From JAEUSE01 sp964648985 (GTDB lineage Bacteria > Patescibacteriota > Doudnabacteria > UBA920), in contig CAZYMS010000010.1 of assembly GCA_964648985.1 (NCBI GenBank), positions 1 through 46,571 on the forward strand: DNA of 46,571 nt, read 5' to 3'. Made by a program: the position numbers and the translations under genes. Position 1 is the first letter of the stretch; each line of letters starts with the position of its first letter. Below the pieces are notes generated by a model. The model did not search any database. It was not told the DNA's origin and saw nothing but the letters and a program-made list of their open reading frames with translations. Below, piece after piece: positions 38,742-46,458 of the stretch.

Positions 38742-40438
38742 TTATATGACTTGGCTTGTAATGGCCCCATCAGAAACTTGGGTAAGTAATTCATCTCCCG
38801 TAGCAACATCCTTTTTAGACCGTACTACTCTGCCCTGTTTATTTTTTACTATACTATATCCCAGCTTCAGTTGCCGTTCTGGATTTACCTGCTCAAGAAG
38901 ACTAGTTGCGCTCTCGACTGCAATAACTATTTGCACCAGAGCTGCAGACTGCATTTGTCCCATCCGTCCTATCTGACTTATGAGTGCTATTTTTTGTTGA
39001 CCCACCCACTCAAGGTATCTATCCGCAGCTGATAATAATAATTCCTGTGTGCGTCTATGGCTCTGTGCCAGCCTGCTACACCAGCTCAATAATGACTGTG
39101 TAGTCAATGCAAGCTTAGAATAACTTTCAACCAGGCTGCGCCCGTATGCATAGACGAGATTAGATTGGGATCTCGGCAAATCTTCTAGAAGCCTATTCCA
39201 TGTACTGGATACTGCATGGGCCGCAGCCGTAGGGGTAGAAACCATTATATCTGCCGCGAGCTGCGCCAGTGGCACATCTTTGTCGTGACCGATAGATACA
39301 ATGGTGGGAACTTTCGACCCAAATATGGCCCGAACCACCTGCTCATTATTGAACCCTTGCAAATCCTCCATACTCCCACCCCCGCGCATAACTACGATAA
39401 TACCCGGAGGGGTTTGGAGCGCATTAAAATATTTTAGCGCGCTTATTACCATACCCGGACTGCTCGCGCCTTCCACTCGTACATCCTTCAAATAGACCTT
39501 TATTCCGCGCTTAGCTAAATTATTCCGAAAGTCGTGTATTACTGCACCAGCACGAGAAGTAATAACCCCTACGGATGTTATAAACTCTGGTAACTCACGT
39601 TTACGCGCAAATAGCCCTTCTCCTTCTAGTTTCGCTTTGAGCAAGTCATACGCTTTCTTAAGCGCGCCCTCTCCCACGAGCTCTAAATTCTCTACGGTAA
39701 ATTGGAACCTACCATTACGCTTCACCAAACGCGGCACACCCTCTACAGCAATTTCCATGCCATCTTCAATTGGAATTCCCAAGCCTCGATACGTATACGT
39801 TGGCAAGTAGCAACTTAAAGCAGACTCATCTATTTTATCTTTGAGAGTAAAGTAGAACCCGCTTGGATACATTTTACTCCCACTCACCTCGCCTATTATT
39901 TTAATGTCTGCCGTCTTCTGNNNNNNNNNNNNNNNNNNNNNNNNNNNNNNNNNNNNNNNNNNNNNNNNNNNNNNNNNNNNNNNNNNNNNNNNNNNNNNNN
40001 NNNNNNNNNNNNNNNNNNNNGATACATTTTACTCCCACTCACCTCGCCTATTATTTTAATGTCTGCCGTCTTCTGCAGTACTAAATTTAAGTAGTCAACA
40101 TACTGACTTACGGTGACTCTTTGTTTCTGACTTATAGATTCACCCACTCCTTGCTCAACAGCCCCTGCCCCCATGGAGCTCTCTAGATGAAGGCTGGAAT
40201 CGAATTCGGTATGGGCTGTGTTTAGGTCTTGATTCACTAGGTGCAAAATTTGCCTCCCATACTTCTGCACCTTCTTCTCCCCCATCCCCTTAATTTGCAA
40301 AAGTTCCTCACTAGTCCTAGGCTGCTTCTGGCAAATCTCCTCAATGGTTACATTTTGAAAAATACGGTATAGTTCTACCGCCTCAGACTCTGCCAACGAC
40401 GTGCGCAGGTCCCTCAATTGATTACGTAAGTCAGCCAT
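38742..40438 (-). CDS. xseA: Exonuclease VII large subunit with an N-terminal HRDC domain (interrupted by an assembly gap)
   Basis: Catalytic subunit of exonuclease VII. From ATG 40438 the first 70 residues are an HRDC-type domain (LRNQLRDLRTSLAES, FQNVTIEEICQKQP, LLQIKGMGEKKVQKYG). The OB-fold starts at RVTVSQYVDYLNLVL and the XseA core follows: GVITSRAGAVIHDF, VMRGGGSMEDLQGF and SIGHDKDVPLAQLAADI. An N run at 39921-40020 breaks the frame, but the 55 bases on either side are identical. Removing one copy and the Ns (155 nt) leaves 514 codons in one frame, so the gene is intact. Fusion of HRDC to XseA is unusual; HRDC normally guides RecQ and RNase D to substrates. TACAAT 7 nt before the ATG suggests a leaderless mRNA. 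Confidence 0.88.
39866..40075. other. Assembly gap: 100 N flanked by an identical 55-bp duplicate
   Basis: Bases 39866-39920 and 40021-40075 are identical and the Ns between number exactly 100, a scaffolding default. Collapsing them gives a continuous xseA reading frame, so this is an unmerged contig overlap and not a biological duplication. Confidence 0.95.
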
Positions 40439-40445
40439 ATATTCA

Positions 40446-40451
40446 ATTGTA
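40446..40451 (-). promoter_or_regulatory. -10 box TACAAT, leaderless layout for xseA
   Basis: On the minus strand TACAAT, then seven bases, then ATG 40438. Confidence 0.4.
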
Positions 40452-40544
40452 TACTGCTATATACATGTAAGTAAAACAGACCACAGGGGACCCCTCTGGC
40501 AGCCACCTCCCGTGGAGCTACTGTGCCATACAAATTCAAAATAA

Positions 40545-40582
40545 TAGTAAACCGCTCGATACAGGTTTCTATATCGAGCGGT
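40545..40582 (-). terminator. Intrinsic terminator after the unknown gene at 40610
   Basis: ACCGCTCGATA (40551-40561) pairs with TATCGAGCGGT (40572-40582), followed on the minus strand by TTACTATTATTTTG. Confidence 0.85.
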
Positions 40583-40609
40583 CAGGTTCATTACACACTG
40601 GAATTTATT

Positions 40610-41365
40610 TTATGCGTGACAATAGGCGCCAAGCAGATCATACATCTCATCGCTGCGGCGACTACCAAGAACAACGTGCTGCCGTGGGGTATCAATATAG
40701 CCCTCATCCAATTCCTGTAGAAAAGTAATAAGGCTTTGTGCCCCTGGACCTCCGAAACCCCAGTTGCAAGTGGGATATTGCGTAGTAGCAGGACGAATAA
40801 CGGTGACGTGTACACCGCTGTCTTCGTAGTGAAATTGATTCTCCTTTGCCATACCCACTTTGTGTACACGACGATAGAACGACTGATATTCATCTTCCGT
40901 TCCCGGAGTAATTTCAACACTCAACAGCTCGAACCCGCCATATACCAGGTAGTACAGAGCAATGGCAGCGATAAGCTTATCGTGCTGTTCGGCAAGCGCA
41001 CTCACCCCAACAGCCCATTCAACATCGCCAACACCACCCTGCCACTCACTGCCTCGGTCTTCGCGCTTCACAATGGGCGTAGCCGCAGCGCCGGCAGTAG
41101 CATGATAAATCACTAACTCACCGGATTTGAGCCGAGCCACCATGGGCGCCCTAGATCCGCCTTCATTGTACGGCTTAGTACGACCCAAGTCTTCCGCTCG
41201 CTTTTCATTCAGCCAATGGCCCACATCGAAAGTTGCTTGGTTTTGGCCAATATTAGAAATATTGGCATACGCCGTAATTCCCGCCACCCGCAACATGGTA
41301 TCGAGCAGGTTGAAAGCTTCCATGAATTTCTTCAGGATAGCCAACTCTAAGTTAAGTTGAATCAT
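40610..41365 (-). CDS. Protein of unknown function (251 aa), orphan accessory gene
   Basis: I do not recognise the family. From ATG 41365 it is a soluble protein without signal or membrane segment. Seen: KKFMEAFNLLDTMLRVAGI at the start, YANISNIGQNQATFDVGHWL near 33, MVARLKSGELVIYHATAGAA near 74, HDKLIAAIALYYLVYGGFEL near 125, and CNWGFGGPGAQSLITFLQEL near 200. The start is fixed by a strong AGGAGG SD; an in-frame extension to 41494 lacks one and reads through spacer. The gene is flanked by its own terminators, is GC-richer than its neighbours and may be acquired. Gene type resembles other SD-led orphans in this window. Confidence 0.65.
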   Translation of the reverse strand: MIQLNLELAILKKFMEAFNLLDTMLRVAGITAYANISNIGQNQATFDVGHWLNEKRAEDLGRTKPYNEGGSRAPMVARLKSGELVIYHATAGAAATPIVKREDRGSEWQGGVGDVEWAVGVSALAEQHDKLIAAIALYYLVYGGFELLSVEITPGTEDEYQSFYRRVHKVGMAKENQFHYEDSGVHVTVIRPATTQYPTCNWGFGGPGAQSLITFLQELDEGYIDTPRQHVVLGSRRSDEMYDLLGAYCHA

Positions 41366-41446
41366 GTAGAGACACCTCCTATCTCTGGTAATCAAAACTC
41401 GAATAGTGTGTAATAAAATTCCTCCTTGGGAACAACATATTATGCC

Positions 41447-41478
41447 AAAAAGAAGTGCTTCTGTACAGAGGCGCTTCT
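41447..41478 (-). terminator. Intrinsic terminator after the AlkA-like gene
   Basis: AGAAGTGCTTCTG and CAGAGGCGCTTCT form a 13-position stem with wobble pairs around TA, followed on the minus strand by TTTTTGG. Confidence 0.75.
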
Positions 41479-41490
41479 CAACACATAGAT

Positions 41491-42138
41491 TCATTCATTA
41501 TCCAAGCTCGCCCATAGGAGCCTTGCTGCATAAGTACGGTAAGGTGACCATTTTTTGCTTAACATAAGCATGGTACGTCTACTCGGTAGTTTTTTATAAC
41601 CGTAAGCTTTCTTGATTGCTGTTTGCAATCCCAAATCACCAAAGGAAAATATATCGGGCCTACTAAGACCAGACATTAAAAACATTTCTGCGGTCCACCT
41701 ACCTATACCCTTCACTTTAGTCAGTTCAGCAATAACTTCTTCGTCCGAAAGTTGTTCCAGTGTTTCTATGTTTATATGTTTAGATGCGACTTTTTCTGCC
41801 AAATCTTTTATATACCTCACCTTAGCCCATGATATCCCCACCGCACGCAGCTTCTCATCTGGAGTTTTCAATATTTCCTCAGGCTTCGGAAACGCACCGG
41901 CGTTCGTCCGGTCCTCTCCCCTAGCCAGGGGAGAGCTAGAGAGAGGTTGGTATATAGCCTTAAACCTTCCCGAAATAACATCCGCAACTTTAGTAGACAA
42001 CTGCTGATACAAAATAGTCAAAGCCAAATACCCAAACCTATCATCCGTATTCCGCTTCCTTGGCTTCAGTTTATACCGTTTCATTATTTCGGCCATAACC
42101 GGGTCAGCAACTTCAAAGTGCCTTAAAACATCTTTCAT
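41491..42138 (-). CDS. AlkA-like DNA-3-methyladenine glycosylase (HhH-GPD family)
   Basis: Base-excision glycosylase that removes alkylated bases. The 215-residue protein has ALTILYQQLSTKVADVI near residue 39, the helix-hairpin-helix LTKVKGIGRWTAEMFLM near 138, and the catalytic Asp in FSFGDLGLQTAIKKAYG near 165. A Ser/Pro/Gly/Arg-rich insert of about 15 residues at 67-81 (SPLARGED in the middle) is encoded by a palindromic element at 41914-41935 and is not part of the fold. It lies in a loop between helices, so the enzyme may remain active. Confidence 0.88.
   Translation of the reverse strand: MKDVLRHFEVADPVMAEIMKRYKLKPRKRNTDDRFGYLALTILYQQLSTKVADVISGRFKAIYQPLSSSPLARGEDRTNAGAFPKPEEILKTPDEKLRAVGISWAKVRYIKDLAEKVASKHINIETLEQLSDEEVIAELTKVKGIGRWTAEMFLMSGLSRPDIFSFGDLGLQTAIKKAYGYKKLPSRRTMLMLSKKWSPYRTYAARLLWASLDNE
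41914..41935. repeat. Palindromic insert inside the AlkA-like gene
   Basis: CTCTCCCC and GGGGAGAG enclose TAGCCA, with extra CTAGAGAGAGG flanking. It sits in frame in the coding sequence and encodes SPLARGE. Confidence 0.75.
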
Positions 42139-42187
42139 AATAAAATGATTCTAATTGTTCATGGATATACAAGTAAAATTAGAGTCC
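42139..42187. repeat. Spacer word-repeat (ATGGATATACAA...AAATTAGA family)
   Basis: ATTCTAATTGTTCATGGATATACAAG then AAAATTAGAG gives an inverted TCTAATT/AATTAGA pair. A second copy occurs at 42878-42912 with the same order of words. Confidence 0.6.
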
Positions 42188-42847
42188 TTACAATATATGC
42201 CTCTTCTTAAAATAACTGAGTATTCTCTGCTTGTCTTGTAAATCTATTCTATTTACCTCCATAACAGTTACAAACTGACCAATATGGTACTTATTAACCA
42301 CATATTCGAGCTCGGCACGCGGGTCAAACGGATACAGCCATAACGTTCTCTGAAGTGGATAAAATTGAAGCTCTCGAAGTTTAAGCCTAAACATATCGGC
42401 TGCGACTCGACTCTTAACAGGTACGTCTGATGCTACAAGCCACCATAATCCATTCCATCTTTCTGGTCTTGATATACTTTTAACTTCTGCTCGAATCTTT
42501 TTAAACCTTTGATATCCTTTTGGAGTAAGGCGGGCTAATAATCCCGACCCTTTTTCTTCTATTTGGATCTGCCCAGTTTGCTTTAAATAATAAAATACTT
42601 TTAGTAGTTTTTCCTTCTGCTCTTTCTTATTAAGCGGTCTTTTGTATTTCCGGCGCAAAATTGGTGCGAATAACTTTAACGCATTTGGTGCTGTAAACAA
42701 AAGACCGACAGCACCAACAACACCTGCGACAATCAAAATATTCGCAGCAACGGTTTTTACTCCCTCTGAACTCAGTACCGCCTCTACATGTTGTAGATGG
42801 TCAACAGATAATTGATCGATATGCTTTTTTAAAGAAAACCTGCTCAT
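42188..42847 (-). CDS. PaaX/Cas2-like winged-helix protein with a membrane segment
   Basis: The 219-residue protein has a hydrophobic segment (about 35-58, NILIVAGVVGAVGLLFTAPN). A winged-helix-like region follows (KKEQKEKLLKVFYYLKQTGQ, LLARLTPKGYQRFK). Next is a ferredoxin-like domain resembling PaaX C-terminal/Cas2: WNGLWWLVASDVPVKSR near 130, LRELQFYPLQRTLWLYPFDP near 153. Cas2 fold proteins bind or cut nucleic acid, but there is no CRISPR array or other cas gene, and the usual N-terminal catalytic Asp context is only partly kept (ASDVP). Likely a regulator tethered to the membrane. Confidence 0.75.
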   Translation of the reverse strand: MSRFSLKKHIDQLSVDHLQHVEAVLSSEGVKTVAANILIVAGVVGAVGLLFTAPNALKLFAPILRRKYKRPLNKKEQKEKLLKVFYYLKQTGQIQIEEKGSGLLARLTPKGYQRFKKIRAEVKSISRPERWNGLWWLVASDVPVKSRVAADMFRLKLRELQFYPLQRTLWLYPFDPRAELEYVVNKYHIGQFVTVMEVNRIDLQDKQRILSYFKKRHIL

Positions 42848-42877
42848 AATCGACAGATACTCAATTATGCTTTTTCT

Positions 42878-42912
42878 AAAATAATATGGATATACAAACT
42901 AAATTAGAATTT
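42878..42912. repeat. Spacer word-repeat, second copy (ATGGATATACAA...AAATTAGA)
   Basis: TATGGATATACAAACTAAATTAGAATTT matches the words at 42139-42187. Lies between the helicase end and the PaaX-like gene. Confidence 0.55.
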
Positions 42913-42941
42913 TATTGCGGGTAAAAAAACGGTTGGTATTG

Positions 42942-45900
42942 TTATATAAAATCCTCGAAGTTGCAGAAGTGCTGTTTGGATTTTGCGTGGAGTTCGGAGA
43001 AGCGGTCGTATTTTACGGCGTCGCGAATGTCGTGAATGGTCTGGAGGAGATTCTCTTGCAAAGTAATAAGTTCATCTGGAGTGGCAACATCCATTTCCAC
43101 AAATTCGTCCTTCTCCAAATACCAATAACACATAGAATTCACTTTCTCCTGAAATTGCTGCTCACAGGCCCACTGGTAAATACGCAGTTGATCCACATCT
43201 TCGTCACCCTTTCTCTTTTTTGGCGTACCAGTTTTGTAATCTATAATGGACACTCCCCCATTCTCGGAGCTATCCGCACGGTCAATCTTACCCGTAAATA
43301 CGAACTCGCCCACATTAAGGTTAAACCGTTTTTCTATAAACTTCGGCTTTGGTACATGCACAGTAGAATATGCGAAAAAGTTTTTCAGCAGCTCTTCGCC
43401 CTTAGCCCTATACCCCCCCTTACTCTCCTTGCTTGGATACCATTCATCTACCCACTGTTCACCATATATCTCAAGCAATCGTTCAATGCTTGGCAGTGGG
43501 GGGTTGGCAGCTTTACCAAAAAGATCTACCTGCGAGTTGGCAAGCAACCGTTGATATTCCTCAAGATAATTTTGCAGTGTACAGTGAATGGTTACACCGA
43601 AACTAAGTTGTGGCGCACCGGGCAGTGGCAATTTTAAGTAATGCGCATATTTGTACTCCAGCGGGCAATTCAAAAATGTCTGTACAGCACTATAGGAAAA
43701 AGACTTTGGTAAGTTTTGGTACACTTGCCGCTTTGGGTGCTCCTCGGGACGCGTGAAGACCACCTTACCGGTTGCCTTACTGGTTTTATCGCTCGGCACC
43801 AGTTCTGTTTCTTGTAAAAATATGGATGGCTTTTTGGCACGCGAACCACCATAATCTTTTGACCAAGTAAGAAACAAACGCTTTTTAGCACGTGTAAGAG
43901 CTACATAAAATAGTCTCCGCTCTTCTTGCAAATGGAAATCTCCTTCCGGCAAAATATCTTTCACCAAAGCTTCTGGTATTTCTATACCGCTTGCTTTCTC
44001 GCGAGTTGGGAAACGCTGGTCTACCAAATTAACTATAAACACATTTTCGAACTCTAACCCCTTAGACGCATGCACTGTAAGTACTTTCAGGCTCTCTGGC
44101 CCCTGGTTAGGGTCAAACTTAATGTCACCATCGTGCCCTGCTCGCAGTTCTAAATCTAAATCAAACAAAAACGCTTTTAGAGATTTGTCATTCGTAGTTT
44201 TATCTTGTTCAAATCCTTCCACTTGTTTATAGAACTGTTCGAGCAATTCGCGATTCTGCGCATTCTCCAGCGTTTCTTCTTCAAGCATATCCGCTACATG
44301 TAAGTCTCTGACTGCTGTTACAAAAACTTCCACCGCGCTTCTATCTTTTGCGAGCTCCGTGTGTGCATGAACCAACGCAAGCAAATCTCTTACTTTTTGC
44401 TTAGTGTCTGGACTAACTTTTTTTAGTTCATGCTCTTTTTCTTCTAACCCAACTACTTCTAGAGGGTTATCACTTACCACAGACGCGGGCAGCTCTTCTA
44501 CAATCTTGAGCACTTCATAGAGAGACAATGTATGTTTCTTTGCGTACTGAATAAGAGTAGCCAAGTCTTGTGCTTGAATGCGAAACTTTGGAAAATTTAA
44601 CGTACGATACAAACTACTACTTTCGTGATAATTATCGAGTAATTTTAAATACCCAATTAGGTCGGCTATGAGTTGCTTGCGATATAATCCGGTATTAGCT
44701 AAATAAGTAAAGGGAATGCCTGCCGCTTCAAGCCGAGGTAAAATTTCATCGCTCGCACTCCGGGAGCGTATTAGTATGCAAAAGTCATTCCAACTTGTTT
44801 CTGGAAATTCGTTTTTGAGTGCCAGTATTCTCTTTACCACCAAATCCAGCTCATCACTTAAGTCTTTCCCTTCGAGGACCTGAATTGTACCTTCCTGCTC
44901 TTCCCCTCCTGAGGGGTAGTTGGTGGAGGTCGTAGAAACTTTTGATGTATCGCCATGCTTTACCATGACCTCCCCCTGACCCCCCTCACGAAGAGGGGTG
45001 CCGGACGACGGATTGATGAGCCGCTTACTAATCCCCAGTTTCACTTCAAGTCGTTCAGGGTTATTGTTCTGAATAAGCTTGTATGACAAATCCAAAATCT
45101 CCTGCGTGGATCGGTAGTTCTGGGTAAGTGTCACCTGAGTTAAATCTGCAAATTCGTCTTTGAACTTTAAGATGTTTGAAACACTTGCCCCACGGAATTT
45201 GTAGATTGATTGGTCGTCATCACCGACTACAGTTAAGTTACAAGTAACACGTAACGAGTGACGAGCATGAGAATCTGCCTTAGCACTTGTAACTTGTAAC
45301 GTGTCACCAGCCTTTGGCGTACCCGCCAAAAGCTTTACCAGTTCATACTGGGCAAAGTTAGTATCTTGGAATTCGTCTACCAGCACATGATTAAACTTAC
45401 GGCGATAGAATTCTAAAATATTAGGCCGTCGCTTAAATAATTCAAGGGTGTAATTTATCAAATCGCCAAAGTCTAAATAGTCATTGTCCAGCAATAACTT
45501 TTGGTATACATGATAGGCATTGGCTAGTTCGGTAATGCGCTTGACTTCGACAGCCTTGTCCTCCGACGGAATAAGTTCTGCATTGCCATCTGAGAGCTGT
45601 AGATCCTGAGCATATGTTAAATAATCCTCTGGGGCAATGAGCTCATCCTTGCACCGGCTAAAGTGCTGGAGCATGGCAGAAATAAACTTGCTCGGATTTC
45701 CTAGTGGTCGGTAATAATCAAGTTTAAACTTATCCAGATTCTTATGTATCAAAATCCACTGACGCGTATCATCCAACAGTTCAAAGTCATTTGCCAGGCC
45801 TATTTCAAGGGCGTGCTGTTTTAAAATGCGCTCACAAAACGCGTGGAAGGTAGATATCCAGAAATCTACATATCCGAGTGGCATGAGCAGCTCTACACGC

Positions 45901-46109
45901 TCTTCCATTTCACTCGCAGCTTTTTCTGTAAACGTAAGTGCCAGTATATGGTCCGGAGTAGCGAGCTTCTGCTGAATAAGCCAGGCAATGCGCCTAGTAA
46001 TAACCGTAGTCTTTCCCGTTCCCGCGCCCGCCACTATTAAAAGCGGCCCACTCTGATGAGTCACTGCCTGTAATTGTTCAGTATTTAGATTTTCCAATAA
46101 ATCTGGCAT
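42942..46109 (-). CDS. UvrD/PcrA-like superfamily 1A helicase with C-terminal PD-(D/E)XK nuclease domain
   Basis: Predicted DNA repair or recombination helicase-nuclease, AddA/AdnB-like. The 1055-residue protein has Walker A AGAGTGKTTV near 27, ALTFTEKAASEMEER, motif II LVDEFQDTN near 246, motif III VVGDDDQSIYKFRG near 293, motif IV QNYRST, motif V TVHASKGLEFENVFI near 677 and motif VI YVALTRAKKRLF. The C-terminal RecB-type nuclease shows FTGKIDRAD, IIDYKTGT and QLRIYQWA. Its flanking Cys are too few for the four-Cys iron-sulphur cluster of AddB. Two in-frame palindromic inserts (residues about 260-291 and 366-406) lie between conserved motifs and are absent from the family core. No partner helicase gene is adjacent. 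Confidence 0.92.
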   Translation of the reverse strand: MPDLLENLNTEQLQAVTHQSGPLLIVAGAGTGKTTVITRRIAWLIQQKLATPDHILALTFTEKAASEMEERVELLMPLGYVDFWISTFHAFCERILKQHALEIGLANDFELLDDTRQWILIHKNLDKFKLDYYRPLGNPSKFISAMLQHFSRCKDELIAPEDYLTYAQDLQLSDGNAELIPSEDKAVEVKRITELANAYHVYQKLLLDNDYLDFGDLINYTLELFKRRPNILEFYRRKFNHVLVDEFQDTNFAQYELVKLLAGTPKAGDTLQVTSAKADSHARHSLRVTCNLTVVGDDDQSIYKFRGASVSNILKFKDEFADLTQVTLTQNYRSTQEILDLSYKLIQNNNPERLEVKLGISKRLINPSSGTPLREGGQGEVMVKHGDTSKVSTTSTNYPSGGEEQEGTIQVLEGKDLSDELDLVVKRILALKNEFPETSWNDFCILIRSRSASDEILPRLEAAGIPFTYLANTGLYRKQLIADLIGYLKLLDNYHESSSLYRTLNFPKFRIQAQDLATLIQYAKKHTLSLYEVLKIVEELPASVVSDNPLEVVGLEEKEHELKKVSPDTKQKVRDLLALVHAHTELAKDRSAVEVFVTAVRDLHVADMLEEETLENAQNRELLEQFYKQVEGFEQDKTTNDKSLKAFLFDLDLELRAGHDGDIKFDPNQGPESLKVLTVHASKGLEFENVFIVNLVDQRFPTREKASGIEIPEALVKDILPEGDFHLQEERRLFYVALTRAKKRLFLTWSKDYGGSRAKKPSIFLQETELVPSDKTSKATGKVVFTRPEEHPKRQVYQNLPKSFSYSAVQTFLNCPLEYKYAHYLKLPLPGAPQLSFGVTIHCTLQNYLEEYQRLLANSQVDLFGKAANPPLPSIERLLEIYGEQWVDEWYPSKESKGGYRAKGEELLKNFFAYSTVHVPKPKFIEKRFNLNVGEFVFTGKIDRADSSENGGVSIIDYKTGTPKKRKGDEDVDQLRIYQWACEQQFQEKVNSMCYWYLEKDEFVEMDVATPDELITLQENLLQTIHDIRDAVKYDRFSELHAKSKQHFCNFEDFI
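44903..44998. repeat. Composite palindrome inserted in the helicase gene (site 2)
   Basis: Two hairpins, CCCCTC/GAGGGG at 44903-44916 and 44982-44998, sit beside GGAGGTC 44925-44931 / GACCTCC 44967-44973. The coding product is a Gly/Ser/Thr-rich stretch (TPLREGGQGEVMV, TTSTNYPSGGEEQ). Confidence 0.75.
45235..45295. repeat. Inverted word-repeat inserted in the helicase gene (site 1)
   Basis: AAGTTACAAGT (45235-45245) is exactly inverted as ACTTGTAACTT (45285-45295), with further GTAAC words. It encodes about 30 residues (KADSHARHSLRVTCN part) immediately before helicase motif III, where related helicases have none. Confidence 0.75.
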
Positions 46110-46191
46110 ACTACGGGTACGTTTAGTCTGCGCGGACTAATACTATAGCAACAATGGTACAGCTCATCCATATTCAGAAGGAGGTCTTGAA

Positions 46192-46446
46192 ATGAGCGGT
46201 TTATTAGCTTCATTACCCCACTGGGTAAATTCCCTTATTTGTCTACTACTTGCGGCAGCATCTGGCAGCGCATGTTGGTTTTTGGTCAAAAAGGCCGACC
46301 CATGGCTGGAGAGACGAGCAGAGTCCAACGGATGGTTCATAGTCCCATCCCTGCTGTGTGTAGCGGCGCGATTCCCCACAGGATTCAGTGCAATAGTATT
46401 CAGTCTATTGACAGTGGATTTTCTCTGGCGCGCTATTATGAAGTAG
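46192..46446 (+). CDS. Small two-helix membrane protein (84 aa), unknown function
   Basis: Two hydrophobic helices (about 12-31, VNSLICLLLAAASGSACWFL, and 48-72, FIVPSLLCVAARFPTGFSAI) flank a loop with KKADPWLERRAESNGW. It has an excellent SD (AGAAGGAGG) and its own terminator, so it is very probably expressed. No family recognised. It is divergent from the helicase gene; the helicase start and this gene share about 80 bp of spacer holding a TTAGTC/GACTAA hairpin. A toxin-like or membrane-stress role is possible but unproven. Confidence 0.68.
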   Translation: MSGLLASLPHWVNSLICLLLAAASGSACWFLVKKADPWLERRAESNGWFIVPSLLCVAARFPTGFSAIVFSLLTVDFLWRAIMK

Positions 46447-46458
46447 TCGCTATCTCAG

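Noticed and set aside
39866..40075. Biological 55-bp duplication flanking an insertion in xseA
   Set aside because: Exactly 100 Ns between identical ends, and perfect frame restoration on collapsing, point to assembly.
541..42912. CRISPR array
   Set aside because: The repeated words are short, inverted and irregularly spaced, and there are no constant repeats with unique spacers.
42942..46109. Iron-sulphur cluster in the helicase-nuclease
   Set aside because: Only single cysteines flank the nuclease domain, not the four-Cys arrangement of AddB-type proteins.
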